Assembly (NCBI RefSeq): GCF_900603025.1
Contig: NZ_LR026975.1
Location: forward strand, 2,728,001 to 2,792,000
Origin: Mycolicibacterium hassiacum DSM 44199
GTDB taxonomy: Bacteria > Actinomycetota > Actinomycetes > Mycobacteriales > Mycobacteriaceae
DNA: 64,000 bases
Direction: 5' to 3'
Of this stretch, positions 33,677 through 42,440 are shown piece by piece. The notes below the pieces were generated by a model that saw only the letters and a program-made list of their open reading frames with translations, searched no databases and was not told the DNA's origin. Made by a program: the position numbers and the translations under genes. Position 1 is the first letter of the stretch. Every line of letters begins with the position of its first letter.

Positions 33677-34855
33677 TCAGTAGCTCCTTGGCATTCCCAG
33701 CACGTGTTCCCCGAGGAAGTTCAATACCATTTCCTGGCTCACCGGCGCGATCTTCATCAACCGCGCTTCGCGGAAATAGCGGGCGACGGCGTACTCCTCG
33801 GAGTAGCCCATGCCGCCGTGCAGTTGCAGGGCGCGGTCGGCGGCGGCGAATCCCGCGTCGGCGCAGAGATACTTGGCGGTGTTGGCCTCGCGCCCACAGG
33901 GTTTGCCGTTGTCGTAGAGCCAGGTCGCCTTGCGCAGTACGAGTTCGGCGGCGTCCAGCCGGGCCAACGCGTCGGCCAGCGGGAACTGCAGCCCCTGGTT
34001 CATGCCGATCGGCCGGTTGAACACGACACGTTCGTTGCCGTACTTGACCGCCTTGTCCAGCGCGACCCGTCCGATGCCCAGCGCCTCGGCCGCGATGAGC
34101 ATGCGTTCGGGGTTGAGCCCGTCGAGGATGTAGGTGAAGCCCTTGCCCTCCTCGCCGACACGGTCCTCCACCGGCACCATCAGGTCGTCGATGAACAGCT
34201 CGTTGGAGTCGACCGCGTTGCGGCCCATCTTCTTGATCGGCCGGATCTCGACCCGGTCCCGGTCCAGGTCGGTCAGGAACAGCGTCATCCCGTCGGTCTT
34301 CTTCTTCACCGCCTCGTAGGGGGTGGTGCGGGTCAGCAGCAGGATCTTCTCCGACTCCAGCGCCTTGGAGATCCAGACCTTGCGACCGGAGACGCGGTAG
34401 TAGTCGCCCTCGCGCTTGGCGAAGGTGGTGATCCGGGAGGTGTCGAGGCCGGCGGTGGGTTCGGTGACGCCGAAGCAGACATGCAGGTCGCCGTTGACGA
34501 TCCGGGGCAGGGTGCGGGCCTTGAGCTCCTCGGAACCGTGTTTGACGACGGGCTGCATGCCGAATATGGACAGGTGGATGGCGCTGGCGCCGTTCATCGC
34601 CGCGCCGGATCGCGCGACCTCCTCCAGCAGCAGCGTGGCCTCGGTGATGCCCAGCCCGTGGCCCCCGTACTCCTCCGGGATGGTCATCCCGAGCCACCCG
34701 CCCTTGGCGATGGCGTCGTAGAACTCGTACGGGAATTCGTGCTTCTGGTCCTTCTCCATCCAGTAGTGGTCGTCGAACTTGCTGACCAGTTCGCGCACCG
34801 ACTTGCGAATCAGTTCCTGATCCTCGGTCAGCTCGAAATTCATCCCGTTCGCCAC
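33677..34855 (-). CDS. Acyl-CoA dehydrogenase
   Basis: A 392-aa acyl-CoA dehydrogenase beginning with NFELTEDQELIRKSVREL. Other typical parts are CFGVTEPTAGLDTS and a QLHGGMGYSEEY segment; the C-terminal APVSQEMVLNFLGEHVLG carries a glutamate at the usual place. The GTG start at 34855 has GAGGAGA upstream; an in-frame ATG four codons later is an alternative. It begins the compact beta-oxidation part of the operon. Confidence 0.92.
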   Translation of the reverse strand: MANGMNFELTEDQELIRKSVRELVSKFDDHYWMEKDQKHEFPYEFYDAIAKGGWLGMTIPEEYGGHGLGITEATLLLEEVARSGAAMNGASAIHLSIFGMQPVVKHGSEELKARTLPRIVNGDLHVCFGVTEPTAGLDTSRITTFAKREGDYYRVSGRKVWISKALESEKILLLTRTTPYEAVKKKTDGMTLFLTDLDRDRVEIRPIKKMGRNAVDSNELFIDDLMVPVEDRVGEEGKGFTYILDGLNPERMLIAAEALGIGRVALDKAVKYGNERVVFNRPIGMNQGLQFPLADALARLDAAELVLRKATWLYDNGKPCGREANTAKYLCADAGFAAADRALQLHGGMGYSEEYAVARYFREARLMKIAPVSQEMVLNFLGEHVLGMPRSY

Positions 34856-34944
34856 CGCTGTCTCCTCATCGTTGTCACCACAGCAGAGTGCGCCGATGCA
34901 TTAGCGCTACCCGCACCGGCGCACTCTCGATCAGAAAGGCCCTG

Positions 34945-36240
34945 TCACTCGACGTTGCCGGTCACCTGTTTGGCGCTCTGGGCGAACTCCTGCACCGACG
35001 TCCCGATCTTCTCCTTCTTCGACATGGGTTTGATCGAGACGTCATGGCCCTCAGCGGCTTTGCGCAGAGCGCCGACGGTGGCCTTCTCCTTCGGGATGTA
35101 CTTGAACGGATCCCAGTGGTACCACCGGCAGGCGTTCTCGTAGGTCATCTTGTTGATCTCGTCGTCGGGCACGTTGTTGGCGGTCAGCACCTCCCACAAC
35201 TCCTCGGGCGCCCCGGGCCACATCGAGTCGCTGTGCGGGTAGTCGGCCTCCCAGCAGATGTTGTCGACCCCGATCTTGTCGCGCAGCGCCACTCCGACCG
35301 GATCAGCGATGAAGCAGGTCAGGAAGTGCTCGCGGAACACCTCCGACGGCAGCTTGCCGCCGAAGTCCTGACCGGTCCAGGTCGAATGCATCTCGTAGGT
35401 GCGGTCCAACCGCTCCAGGAAGTACGGGATCCAGCCGGTGCCGCCCTCACTCAGGGCGATCTTGAGCGTGGGGTATTCCTTGATCGGGCGCGACCACAGC
35501 AGATCCGCCGCCGCCTGCACGATGTTCATCGGCTGCAGGGTGATCATCACGTCCATCGGCGCATCCGGGGCGGTGATCGCCAGCCGGCCCGACGAACCGA
35601 TGTGCACGTTCAGCACCGTCTCGGTGTCGACCAGCGCGTCCCACATCGGCTTCCAGTGGTCGAAATCGTGGAAACTCGGATACCCCATAGCCGACGGGTT
35701 CTCGGTGAACGTCATCGAATGCACTCCCCGCTCGGCGTTGCGGCGGATCTCCTTGGCGCATTCGACCGGATCCCAGATCACCGGAAGCGTCATCGGGATG
35801 AACCGGCCCGGATAGGCCCCGCACCACTCCTCGACGATCCAGTCGTTGTAGGCCTTCACCAGCGCCAGCGAGAACTCCTGATCCTCGGTGGCGAATAGCC
35901 GCCCGGCGAATCCCGGGAACGACGGGAAACACATCGACCCCAGGATCCCGCCGGCGTTCATGTCCTTGATCCGCTCGTCGACCTGCCAGCAGCCCGGCCG
36001 GATCTCATCGAGCCCCTGCGGCTCGAGCCCGTACTCCTCCTTCGGCCGGCCCGCCACCGCGTTGAGCGCCACGTTCGGGATCACCACATCCCGGAACTGC
36101 CACGTATCGCTGCCGTCGGGGTTGTGCACCAAACGGGGCGCCTCGTCCAAGTACTTCTTCGGCAGATGGTTCTTGAACATGTCCGGCGGCTCGACGATGT
36201 GATCGTCCACGCTGACCAGGATCATGTCGTCCTTGTTCAT
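34945..36240 (-). CDS. Amidohydrolase family 2 (TIM-barrel) protein
   Basis: A 431-aa protein of the ACMSD-like amidohydrolase group. It opens with VSVDDHIVEPPDMF where the first metal-binding motif is expected, and closes with a CWEADYPHSDS block that holds the typical late Asp and His. Members decarboxylate or hydrolyse cyclic and unsaturated acids. It is the first gene of the operon. The divergent interval to 36496 holds several GAGAA/TTCTC half-sites. A distant relative is at 59441. Confidence 0.88.
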   Translation of the reverse strand: MNKDDMILVSVDDHIVEPPDMFKNHLPKKYLDEAPRLVHNPDGSDTWQFRDVVIPNVALNAVAGRPKEEYGLEPQGLDEIRPGCWQVDERIKDMNAGGILGSMCFPSFPGFAGRLFATEDQEFSLALVKAYNDWIVEEWCGAYPGRFIPMTLPVIWDPVECAKEIRRNAERGVHSMTFTENPSAMGYPSFHDFDHWKPMWDALVDTETVLNVHIGSSGRLAITAPDAPMDVMITLQPMNIVQAAADLLWSRPIKEYPTLKIALSEGGTGWIPYFLERLDRTYEMHSTWTGQDFGGKLPSEVFREHFLTCFIADPVGVALRDKIGVDNICWEADYPHSDSMWPGAPEELWEVLTANNVPDDEINKMTYENACRWYHWDPFKYIPKEKATVGALRKAAEGHDVSIKPMSKKEKIGTSVQEFAQSAKQVTGNVE

Positions 36241-36287
36241 GCCTGTCCCCTTCGTCCGATCGTGCCTGCCACCCTAGCCCCGTCCGG

Positions 36288-36330
36288 GTTCTCTATCCGA
36301 GAAAACTAACTTCTCGTCCGATGAGAATCA
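36288..36330. promoter_or_regulatory. Cluster of TTCTC/GAGAA half-sites upstream of the amidohydrolase operon
   Basis: TTCTC (36289-36293) and GAGAA (36299-36303) form an inverted repeat with a 5-base spacer; TTCTC (36311-36315) and GAGAA (36322-36326) follow. These are the half-sites of motif B in the outward order. They lie 48-90 bases upstream of the start at 36240, facing motif B copy 2. Confidence 0.4.
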
Positions 36331-36459
36331 ATGTCCATAGCCGGCTCCGGGGCCCGCTGGCTGGGCAATTGCCGACCGTCCGGGCGACGCGCCGGCCAGC
36401 GGGTCCGCCCTGGGGGATTGACCGCCGACGGTAAAGATGGAAATCTATTGGTCAATTAT

Positions 36460-36474
36460 GAGAACCTGATTCTC
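36460..36474. promoter_or_regulatory. Palindromic operator candidate, motif B copy 2
   Basis: ATGAGAA-CCTGA-TTCTCG, of which GAGAA-N5-TTCTC is 36460-36474. It lies 21 bases upstream of the GTG start at 36496 and is followed by another half-site (CGAGAGG, 36480-36486). Confidence 0.55.
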
Positions 36475-36495
36475 GTCAACGAGAGGATGTTATCG

Positions 36496-37017
36496 GTGCG
36501 AGTGCGGCCCCTGCCGGCGGATCAGTGGGACGACGCCGTCGACCACGCGCTGTGGTTCATCCCGCCCGACCGGCGCAACCCCGAGTCGGTCGGCAACCTG
36601 CTGGCCACGCTCGTCCGCCATCCCAAGCTGACCCGGGCGTTCCTGCGGTTCAACAACCACCTGCTGTACTCCTCGACGCTGCCCGCCCGGCTGCGCGAGC
36701 TGGCGGTGCTGCGGGTGGCGCACCGGCGCGGATGCGCGTACGAGTGGCGCCACCATGTGCGGATGGGCCGCGAGGCGGGGTTGACCGACGACGTCATCGC
36801 CGGCATCGAGCGCGGGGAGGCGACCGACGACCTCGACCGCGCGGTGCTGTCCGCCGTCGACGAACTCGAGGACAAGTCGACCGTCTCCGACGAGACCTGG
36901 GCCGCGCTGTGCCGCCACCTCGACGAGCGCCAGCGCATGGACCTCGTCTTCACCGTCGGCTGTTATGGCGCACTCGCCATGGCGATCAACACATTCGGCG
37001 TGGAACCCGACTCATAG
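36496..37017 (+). CDS. Carboxymuconolactone decarboxylase/AhpD-like protein
   Basis: A 173-aa helical protein of the CMD/AhpD superfamily: LPARLRELAVLRVAHRRGCA and YEWRHHVRMGREAGL are typical. The AhpD redox CxxC is absent (only RRGCAYEW with one Cys), so a peroxidase-partner role is unlikely and a lyase or binding role is possible. GTG at 36496 is preferred to ATG 36487 because GAGAGGA lies eight bases before it. It is the first gene of the Rieske 3 operon, under motif B. Confidence 0.85.
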   Translation: MRVRPLPADQWDDAVDHALWFIPPDRRNPESVGNLLATLVRHPKLTRAFLRFNNHLLYSSTLPARLRELAVLRVAHRRGCAYEWRHHVRMGREAGLTDDVIAGIERGEATDDLDRAVLSAVDELEDKSTVSDETWAALCRHLDERQRMDLVFTVGCYGALAMAINTFGVEPDS

Positions 37018-37036
37018 AGGCAGAGAGGTAGTTATC

Positions 37037-38395
37037 GTGGCATTTTTCCCGAAGCCCCCCGAGGGCAGCTGGACCGAGCACTGGCCCGAACTCGGCACCG
37101 CGCCGGTCGATTACACCGATTCGATCGATCCCGAACAGTGGAAGCTCGAACAGCAGGCGATCTTCCGCAGGTGCTGGCTCAATGTCGGCCGGGTGGAACG
37201 GCTGCCGAAGAAGGGCAGCTACTTCACCAAGGAGATGCCGTCGGTCGGTAAGGGCACCTCGGTGATCATCGTGCGCGACACCGACAACGAGATCCGGGCG
37301 TTCTACAACCTGTGCCGACACCGCGGAAACAAGCTGGTGTGGAACGACTACCCCGGCGACGAGGTGTCGGGCACCTGCCGCCAGTTCACCTGCAAGTACC
37401 ACGCGTGGCGGTACTCGCTCAAGGGTGAGCTGACATTCGTTCAGCAGGAGGACGAGTTCTTCAACCTCGACAAGAAGGACTACGGCCTGGTGCCGATCCG
37501 CTGCGAGGTCTGGGAAGGCTTCATCTTCATCAACTTCGACGACAACGCCGAACCGCTGATCGACTACCTCGGCGAGTTCGCCAAGGGGCTGGAGGGTTAT
37601 CCGTTCCACGAGATGACGGAGACCTACTCCTACCGCGCCGAGGTCAACGCGAACTGGAAGCTGTTCATCGACGCGTTCACCGAGTTCTATCACGCGCCGG
37701 TGCTGCACCAGAAGCAGGCGGTCAAGGAAGAGGCCGAGAAGCTGTTCAAGTACGGCTACGAGGCGCTGCACTACGACATCAAGGGCCCGCACTCGATGAT
37801 CTCGTCCTGGGGCGGCATGAGCCCGCCGAAGGATCTGAAGATGGTCAAGCCCATCGAACGGGTGCTGCGCAGCGGCCTGTTCGGCCCGTGGGACCGCCCC
37901 GATATCAAGGGGATCGCACCCGACGAACTGCCGCCGGCGATCAATCCGTCGCGCCACCACGCGTGGGGGCAGGACTCGTTCGAGTTCTTCCCGAACTTCA
38001 CCCTGCTGATCTGGGCGCCGGGCTGGTATCTGACCTACCACTACTGGCCGACCGATGTGGACAAGCACATCTTCGAGTGCACGCTGTACTTCGTGCCGGC
38101 GAAGAACACGCGCGAGCGCCTGGCCCACGAGTTGGCGGCGGTGACGTTCAAGGAGTACGCGTTCCAGGACGCCAACACCCTGGAGGCCACCCACACGCAG
38201 ATCGCGACCGGTGTGGTCAAGGAATTCCCGTTGTGCGATCAGGAGATCCTGCTGCGGCACCTGCACAAGACCGCGTGGGACTACGTCAACGCCTACAAGA
38301 AGGAAAAGGGTCTGCTCAACGGTTCCGACACATCGGAGAACGGTCAAGCCGCCACCGCGAAGAAGGACATCGAGAAGGATTCCGTAAATGCCTAA
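37037..38395 (+). CDS. Rieske non-heme iron oxygenase, alpha subunit (oxygenase 3)
   Basis: A 452-aa oxygenase. Cluster ligands are C93/H95 and C119/H122; mononuclear iron residues are D212, H219 and H224 (DAFTEFYHAPVLH). A lysine- and glutamate-rich tail of about 25 residues extends beyond the paralogues. GTG at 37037 (MAFFPKPPEGSWT) has AGAGAGG upstream and aligns with the other two. Its stop overlaps the start of the third 109-aa gene by 8 bases. The substrate is unknown. Confidence 0.95.
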   Translation: MAFFPKPPEGSWTEHWPELGTAPVDYTDSIDPEQWKLEQQAIFRRCWLNVGRVERLPKKGSYFTKEMPSVGKGTSVIIVRDTDNEIRAFYNLCRHRGNKLVWNDYPGDEVSGTCRQFTCKYHAWRYSLKGELTFVQQEDEFFNLDKKDYGLVPIRCEVWEGFIFINFDDNAEPLIDYLGEFAKGLEGYPFHEMTETYSYRAEVNANWKLFIDAFTEFYHAPVLHQKQAVKEEAEKLFKYGYEALHYDIKGPHSMISSWGGMSPPKDLKMVKPIERVLRSGLFGPWDRPDIKGIAPDELPPAINPSRHHAWGQDSFEFFPNFTLLIWAPGWYLTYHYWPTDVDKHIFECTLYFVPAKNTRERLAHELAAVTFKEYAFQDANTLEATHTQIATGVVKEFPLCDQEILLRHLHKTAWDYVNAYKKEKGLLNGSDTSENGQAATAKKDIEKDSVNA

Positions 38396-38717
38396 GTTGC
38401 CACCCGAATTCGCCGATCTGGAACGGTTCAGCGACTGGTGCCTGCCCACCGAGGAGGAGCGCTACCAGAAGCGGCTCAACTCCACGATGGAGGAGATGCA
38501 GGAGTTCTATGACGCCGCCATGCCCCGGCTGGAGGCCGTCATGGAGTACTGCGACTCCCGCTTCCCGCTGCACTCGATGCCCGACGACTGCAAGGCGCTC
38601 ATCCACATGATGCAGTCGCTGGTGAACGTCTCGTTCCCGGTCGAGGTGTGGAAGCAGCCGCGGGTGATCGACAGCGGCGCAACGTACATCAAGTGCGTCG
38701 AGGAGCCGGTGGTCTGA
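38388..38717 (+). CDS. 109-aa Rieske-associated protein, copy 3 (unrecognised family)
   Basis: A 109-aa acidic protein, MPKLPPEFADLERFSDWCL, closest to the copy at 15474. It keeps FYDA, PR, YCD, VSFPVE and a WKQPRV segment near the C-terminus. The overlap with Rieske oxygenase 3 and the two-base gap to the amidohydrolase repeat the arrangement at 14227-17074 exactly. No known domain could be recognised. The three-fold conserved linkage argues that the protein is needed for the oxygenase. Confidence 0.85.
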   Translation: MPKLPPEFADLERFSDWCLPTEEERYQKRLNSTMEEMQEFYDAAMPRLEAVMEYCDSRFPLHSMPDDCKALIHMMQSLVNVSFPVEVWKQPRVIDSGATYIKCVEEPVV

Positions 38718-38719
38718 GC

Positions 38720-39940
38720 GTGCTGACCCTCAAAGCCGCGGGTCTGCTCGACGTCGACGCCGGCGAGATCGTCCGGCCGGGTGTGGTCCGCATCGAAGAC
38801 GACCGGATCGTCGGCGTCGGCGGAGCCGGGCAAGGCCCCGAAGGCGAAGTCATCGACCTGGGCGAGGCCGTCCTGCTCCCGGGCCTGATGGACATGGAGG
38901 TCAACCTGCTGATGGGAGGCCGGGGTGAGAACCCCGGCCTCTCCCAGGTACAGGACGACCCGGCGATCCGGGTGCTGCGGGCGGTCGGCAACGCCCGGCG
39001 CACCCTGCGCGCCGGGTTCACCACGGTGCGCAACCTCGGGTTGTTCGTCAAGACCGGGGGTTATCTGCTCGACGTCGCGCTCGGCAAGGCGATCGACGCG
39101 GGCTGGATCGAGGGACCCCGGATCGTGCCCGCCGGACACGCGATCACCCCGACCGGCGGGCACCTGGATCCCACCATGTTCGCGGCGTTCATGCCGGGTG
39201 CGCTCGAACTGACCGTCGAGGAGGGCATCGCCAACGGCGTCGACGAGATTCGCAAGGCGGTGCGCTACCAGATCAAGCACGGCGCCCAGGTGATCAAGGT
39301 GTGCTGCTCGGGCGGCGTCATGTCGCTGACCGGAGAAGCAGGCGCACAACACTATTCGGACGAGGAGCTGCGGGCGATCGTCGACGAGGCCCACCGCCGG
39401 GGACTGAAGGTGGCCGCGCACACCCACGGCGCGGAGGCCGTCAAGCACGCGATCGAGTGCGGCATCGACTGCATCGAACACGGCTTCCTGATGGACGACG
39501 AGGCCATCAAGATGCTCGTCGACAACGATCGGTTCCTGGTGTCGACGCGCCGGCTGGCCGAGTACATGGACGTCTCCAAGGCGCCCCCGGAGCTGCAGGC
39601 CAAGGCCGCCGAGATGTTCCCCAAGGCCCGCACCTCGATCAAGGCGGCCTACGAGGCCGGCGCCAGGATCGCCGTCGGCACCGACGCTCCGGCCATTCCG
39701 CACGGCCGCAACGCCGACGAACTGGTGACCCTCGTCGAGTGGGGGCTGCCCCCGGACGCGGTGCTGCGGGCGGCCACCGTCGTCGCCGCCGAACTGATCG
39801 ACCGGCCGGATCTGGGCCGTATCGCCGAGGGCTACCTCGCCGACATCATCGCGGTGCCCGGCGATCCACTGGCCGACATCACCGTTACACAGAAGGTCAA
39901 CTTTGTAATGAAGGGCGGTAAGGTCTACCGACATGACTGA
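38720..39940 (+). CDS. Amidohydrolase-superfamily protein with ExN in place of HxH (copy 2)
   Basis: A 406-aa paralogue of the protein at 14227. The first metal motif reads PGLMDMEVN (E60, N62 instead of two histidines). Later ligand positions look intact: Lys in QVIKVCCSGGV, His in VAAHTHG, His in CIEHG, Asp in GTDAPAIPHG. GTG at 38720 lies two bases after the 109-aa stop. That both copies share the same change suggests a genuine subfamily rather than decay. It may act on the oxygenase product. Confidence 0.85.
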   Translation: MLTLKAAGLLDVDAGEIVRPGVVRIEDDRIVGVGGAGQGPEGEVIDLGEAVLLPGLMDMEVNLLMGGRGENPGLSQVQDDPAIRVLRAVGNARRTLRAGFTTVRNLGLFVKTGGYLLDVALGKAIDAGWIEGPRIVPAGHAITPTGGHLDPTMFAAFMPGALELTVEEGIANGVDEIRKAVRYQIKHGAQVIKVCCSGGVMSLTGEAGAQHYSDEELRAIVDEAHRRGLKVAAHTHGAEAVKHAIECGIDCIEHGFLMDDEAIKMLVDNDRFLVSTRRLAEYMDVSKAPPELQAKAAEMFPKARTSIKAAYEAGARIAVGTDAPAIPHGRNADELVTLVEWGLPPDAVLRAATVVAAELIDRPDLGRIAEGYLADIIAVPGDPLADITVTQKVNFVMKGGKVYRHD

Positions 39941-40382
39941 GTCGACATCCGCGGCCCGGCGTACCGACGACATCGTCGAGATCCAACAGCTGTTGGCCAA
40001 GTACGCCGTCACCATCACCAAGGGCGACATCGACGGCCTGATCTCGGTGTTCACCCCGGACGGCACCTACAGCGCGTTCGGCTCGACCTACACGCTGGCC
40101 CGGTTCCCCGACCTCGTCGCCGCCGCCCCCAAGGGCCTGTTCATGACCGGCGAGTCGCTGATCACCTTCGACCCCGACGACCCGGACAAGGCCACCGGCA
40201 CCCAGCCGTTGTGCTTCGTCGAGCACTCCAAGCACGACATGCGGATCGGCTACTACAACGACACCTACGTGCGCACCGCCGACGGCTGGCGGCTGAAAAC
40301 CAGGTCCATGACGTTCATCCGGCGCAGCGGCGCCCACGACTCGGGCCGGCCGCATGCGATCGGGCGGCCGGAGGCCGGATGA
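39933..40382 (+). CDS. SnoaL/NTF2-like protein
   Basis: A 149-aa cone-barrel protein of the SnoaL-like type: an N-terminal helix (DIVEIQQLLAKYAVTITKGD), a VFTPDGTYSAFG strand and a C-terminal DGWRLKTRSMTFIRR. Members are small isomerases, hydrolases or binding proteins. It is coupled to both neighbours by overlaps of 8 and 4 bases. Its role in the pathway is unknown. Confidence 0.85.
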   Translation: MTESTSAARRTDDIVEIQQLLAKYAVTITKGDIDGLISVFTPDGTYSAFGSTYTLARFPDLVAAAPKGLFMTGESLITFDPDDPDKATGTQPLCFVEHSKHDMRIGYYNDTYVRTADGWRLKTRSMTFIRRSGAHDSGRPHAIGRPEAG

Positions 40383-41524
40383 CCGCGTCCACCGACGTTC
40401 CGACCACCGTCCCCGGCGTCGAGGAGTTCCGCGCGCAACTGGTCGAGTGGTTGGAGGCCAACGACCTCACCCCGCCGCCCGGCGAACGGTCGATGGATGC
40501 GCACCAGGCCCAGCACCTTCGGGTGCTCGCCGCGCTGTACGACGCCGGCTGGATGCGCTGGGGGTGGCCGGTCGAGGCGGGCGGTTTCGGTGGACCGCCG
40601 ATCTTCCGCGCCATCGTCGGTGAGGAAGTGGTCGGCCGGGGGCTGGATCATCCGGGGCCGTATTCGATGCTCGAGGTCCTCACCCCGACGATGATCGACT
40701 ACGCACGACCGGAGCTGGCCGCGGAGATGGTGCCGAGGCTGCTCAGCGGCAAGGAGTCCTGGTGCCAGGGGTTCTCCGAGCCCGGATCGGGCAGCGACCT
40801 GGCGTCGATCACCACCCGCGCCGAACAGCGCGGCGACACCTGGGTGATCAACGGTCAGAAGGTCTGGACCAGCTTCGCCCAGTACGCCACGCGCTGCATC
40901 CTGCTGACCCGCACCGGCGGCCCGGATGTCCCCAACCACAAGGCGATCACCGCGTTCTTCGTCGACGTCGACTCCCCCGGCGTGACCGTGCGGCCGCTGC
41001 GCACCATGCACGGCGTCGACGAGTTCTGCGAGGTGTACTTCGACGATGTGGTGGTGCCCGCGGACCGGATGCTCGGCGGCGTGGGCGACGGCTGGCAACT
41101 GGCGATGGATCTGCTGCCCTACGAGCGTTCGACCTGCTTCTGGCAGCGGATCGCCTACCTGTACTCGCGGTTCGACGCGCTGGTGAGCGAGGCCAAAGGG
41201 CTCGGCACCGCCAGCGACGCGGATCTGGGCGAGGTGTATCTGGCGTTGCACACGCTGCGCTGCCGGTCCCGGGAGACCCAGCACCGGCTCGCCGCCGGCC
41301 ACAAACTCGGTGCGGAGACCTCCATCGACAAGGTGCTGCTGGCGACGGCCGAACAACAGCTCTACGACACCGTGCGGGACCTGCTGCCGGGGGTGATCGA
41401 GCTCGACGACAGCAACTGGCGGATCGAGTACCTGTACTCGCGGGCGGCGACGATCTACGGCGGCACCGCCGAGGTGCAGCGCAACATCATCGCCCGACGG
41501 CTGCTGGACCTCGGTAAGGAGTAG
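40379..41524 (+). CDS. Acyl-CoA dehydrogenase, larger subunit of a probable pair
   Basis: A 381-aa acyl-CoA dehydrogenase: GFSEPGSGSDLASI and the C-terminal IYGGTAEVQRNIIARRLL are typical. The ATG at 40379 overlaps the SnoaL-like stop (ATGA). The following 270-aa gene encodes a shorter acyl-CoA dehydrogenase-like protein, an arrangement known from alpha2-beta2 enzymes of steroid and other polycyclic catabolism in mycobacteria (FadE28-FadE29 type). Such enzymes act on bulky substrates. Confidence 0.9.
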   Translation: MTASTDVPTTVPGVEEFRAQLVEWLEANDLTPPPGERSMDAHQAQHLRVLAALYDAGWMRWGWPVEAGGFGGPPIFRAIVGEEVVGRGLDHPGPYSMLEVLTPTMIDYARPELAAEMVPRLLSGKESWCQGFSEPGSGSDLASITTRAEQRGDTWVINGQKVWTSFAQYATRCILLTRTGGPDVPNHKAITAFFVDVDSPGVTVRPLRTMHGVDEFCEVYFDDVVVPADRMLGGVGDGWQLAMDLLPYERSTCFWQRIAYLYSRFDALVSEAKGLGTASDADLGEVYLALHTLRCRSRETQHRLAAGHKLGAETSIDKVLLATAEQQLYDTVRDLLPGVIELDDSNWRIEYLYSRAATIYGGTAEVQRNIIARRLLDLGKE

Positions 41525-41526
41525 GC

Positions 41527-42339
41527 ATGACCAGCCAGTCCGATAGCCAATTCGACCCCGAGTCGCTGGAGCTGCTCGAGGACAGCCTGCGCAAGGCGAT
41601 GCTCTCGGCGTCGGGTGCGGAGCTGGACGCCGCGCTCGCCGAACTGGGCTGGGCCGAGATGCTCTCCGACATCCCCGACGTTGCGATCCCGCTGGTGTTC
41701 CGGTTGCTGGGCGAAACCGGTTCGCACGCTTCGATTCTCAACGACATCCTGTTGGAGACGATCGGGGCGCTGCCCGGCGGGACCCCGCCGATGCCGTATG
41801 CCGGCGGGTACTGGGTGATCTGGGAACGCCATGCCAACGCCGAGCCGACGATGGGCGGTCTGCCGTTGCGCAAGGTCCCCGACGGGGAGTTGATGCGGAT
41901 GGGTGAGGCCCGCCGGGCGGTCGGCTGGTGGCTGGTCGGCACCGCGCGGGCGATGTTGGCGCTGGCGCGCCGGCATGCGCTGGACCGCGTGCAGTTCGGC
42001 AGGCCGATCGCGCAGTTCCAGGCGATCCGCCACAGGCTCGCCGAGACCCTGGTGGCGATCGAGGGCGCCGAGGCCGCGCTGCGGCTGCCGGGCACCGAAA
42101 GCGGCGATCTCACCGCGATGTTGGCCAAGGCGGCCGCGGGCAAGGCGGCGCTGACCGCGGCCAAGCACTGTCAACAGGTACTGGGCGGCATCGGCTTCAC
42201 CGCCGAACACGAACTGCATCTGCACATCAAGCGGGCGCTGGTGCTGGACGGACTGCTCGGCAGCAGTCGGGAGTTGACCAAGAAGGTCGGCGCGGGTCTG
42301 CGCGCCCGGGGCACCGTCCCCCGCCTGGCGCACCTGTAA
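41527..42339 (+). CDS. Short acyl-CoA dehydrogenase-like subunit
   Basis: A 270-aa protein in which the C-terminal helical domain of acyl-CoA dehydrogenases is recognisable (RVQFGRPIAQFQAIRHRLAE and QVLGGIGFTAEHELHLHIKRA). Residues 1-110 are short and diverged compared with a full enzyme. It starts two bases after the larger subunit. A heteromeric enzyme with that protein is the likely form. It ends the plus-strand operon; a long hairpin follows. Confidence 0.85.
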   Translation: MTSQSDSQFDPESLELLEDSLRKAMLSASGAELDAALAELGWAEMLSDIPDVAIPLVFRLLGETGSHASILNDILLETIGALPGGTPPMPYAGGYWVIWERHANAEPTMGGLPLRKVPDGELMRMGEARRAVGWWLVGTARAMLALARRHALDRVQFGRPIAQFQAIRHRLAETLVAIEGAEAALRLPGTESGDLTAMLAKAAAGKAALTAAKHCQQVLGGIGFTAEHELHLHIKRALVLDGLLGSSRELTKKVGAGLRARGTVPRLAHL

Positions 42340-42347
42340 CACCCGCA

Positions 42348-42405
42348 CCGAAACTACGCTTGATGACGAAAAGCTCGAAAAATCCGTCAACAAGCGTAGT
42401 TTCGG
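42348..42405. terminator. Long hairpin between convergent genes (second repeat type)
   Basis: CCGAAACTACGCTTG (42348-42362) and CAAGCGTAGTTTCGG (42391-42405) are perfect inverted arms with a 28-base loop. TGACG/CGTCA within the loop can extend the stem. It probably acts as a bidirectional terminator and may be a small dispersed element. Confidence 0.55.
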
Positions 42406-42440
42406 CGTGAGGGGGCGAGAGGAGAGCCCCCGGACTACTT

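Noticed and set aside
31668..34697. A very long minus-strand frame (about 1000 codons) reading into the CoA transferase
   Set aside because: Only its last 417 codons resemble a protein; the rest overlaps the SDR and FadE genes in another frame. The CoA transferase starts at GTG 32921.
36496..37017. AhpD-type alkylhydroperoxidase
   Set aside because: The CxxC redox pair required for AhpD activity is not seen.
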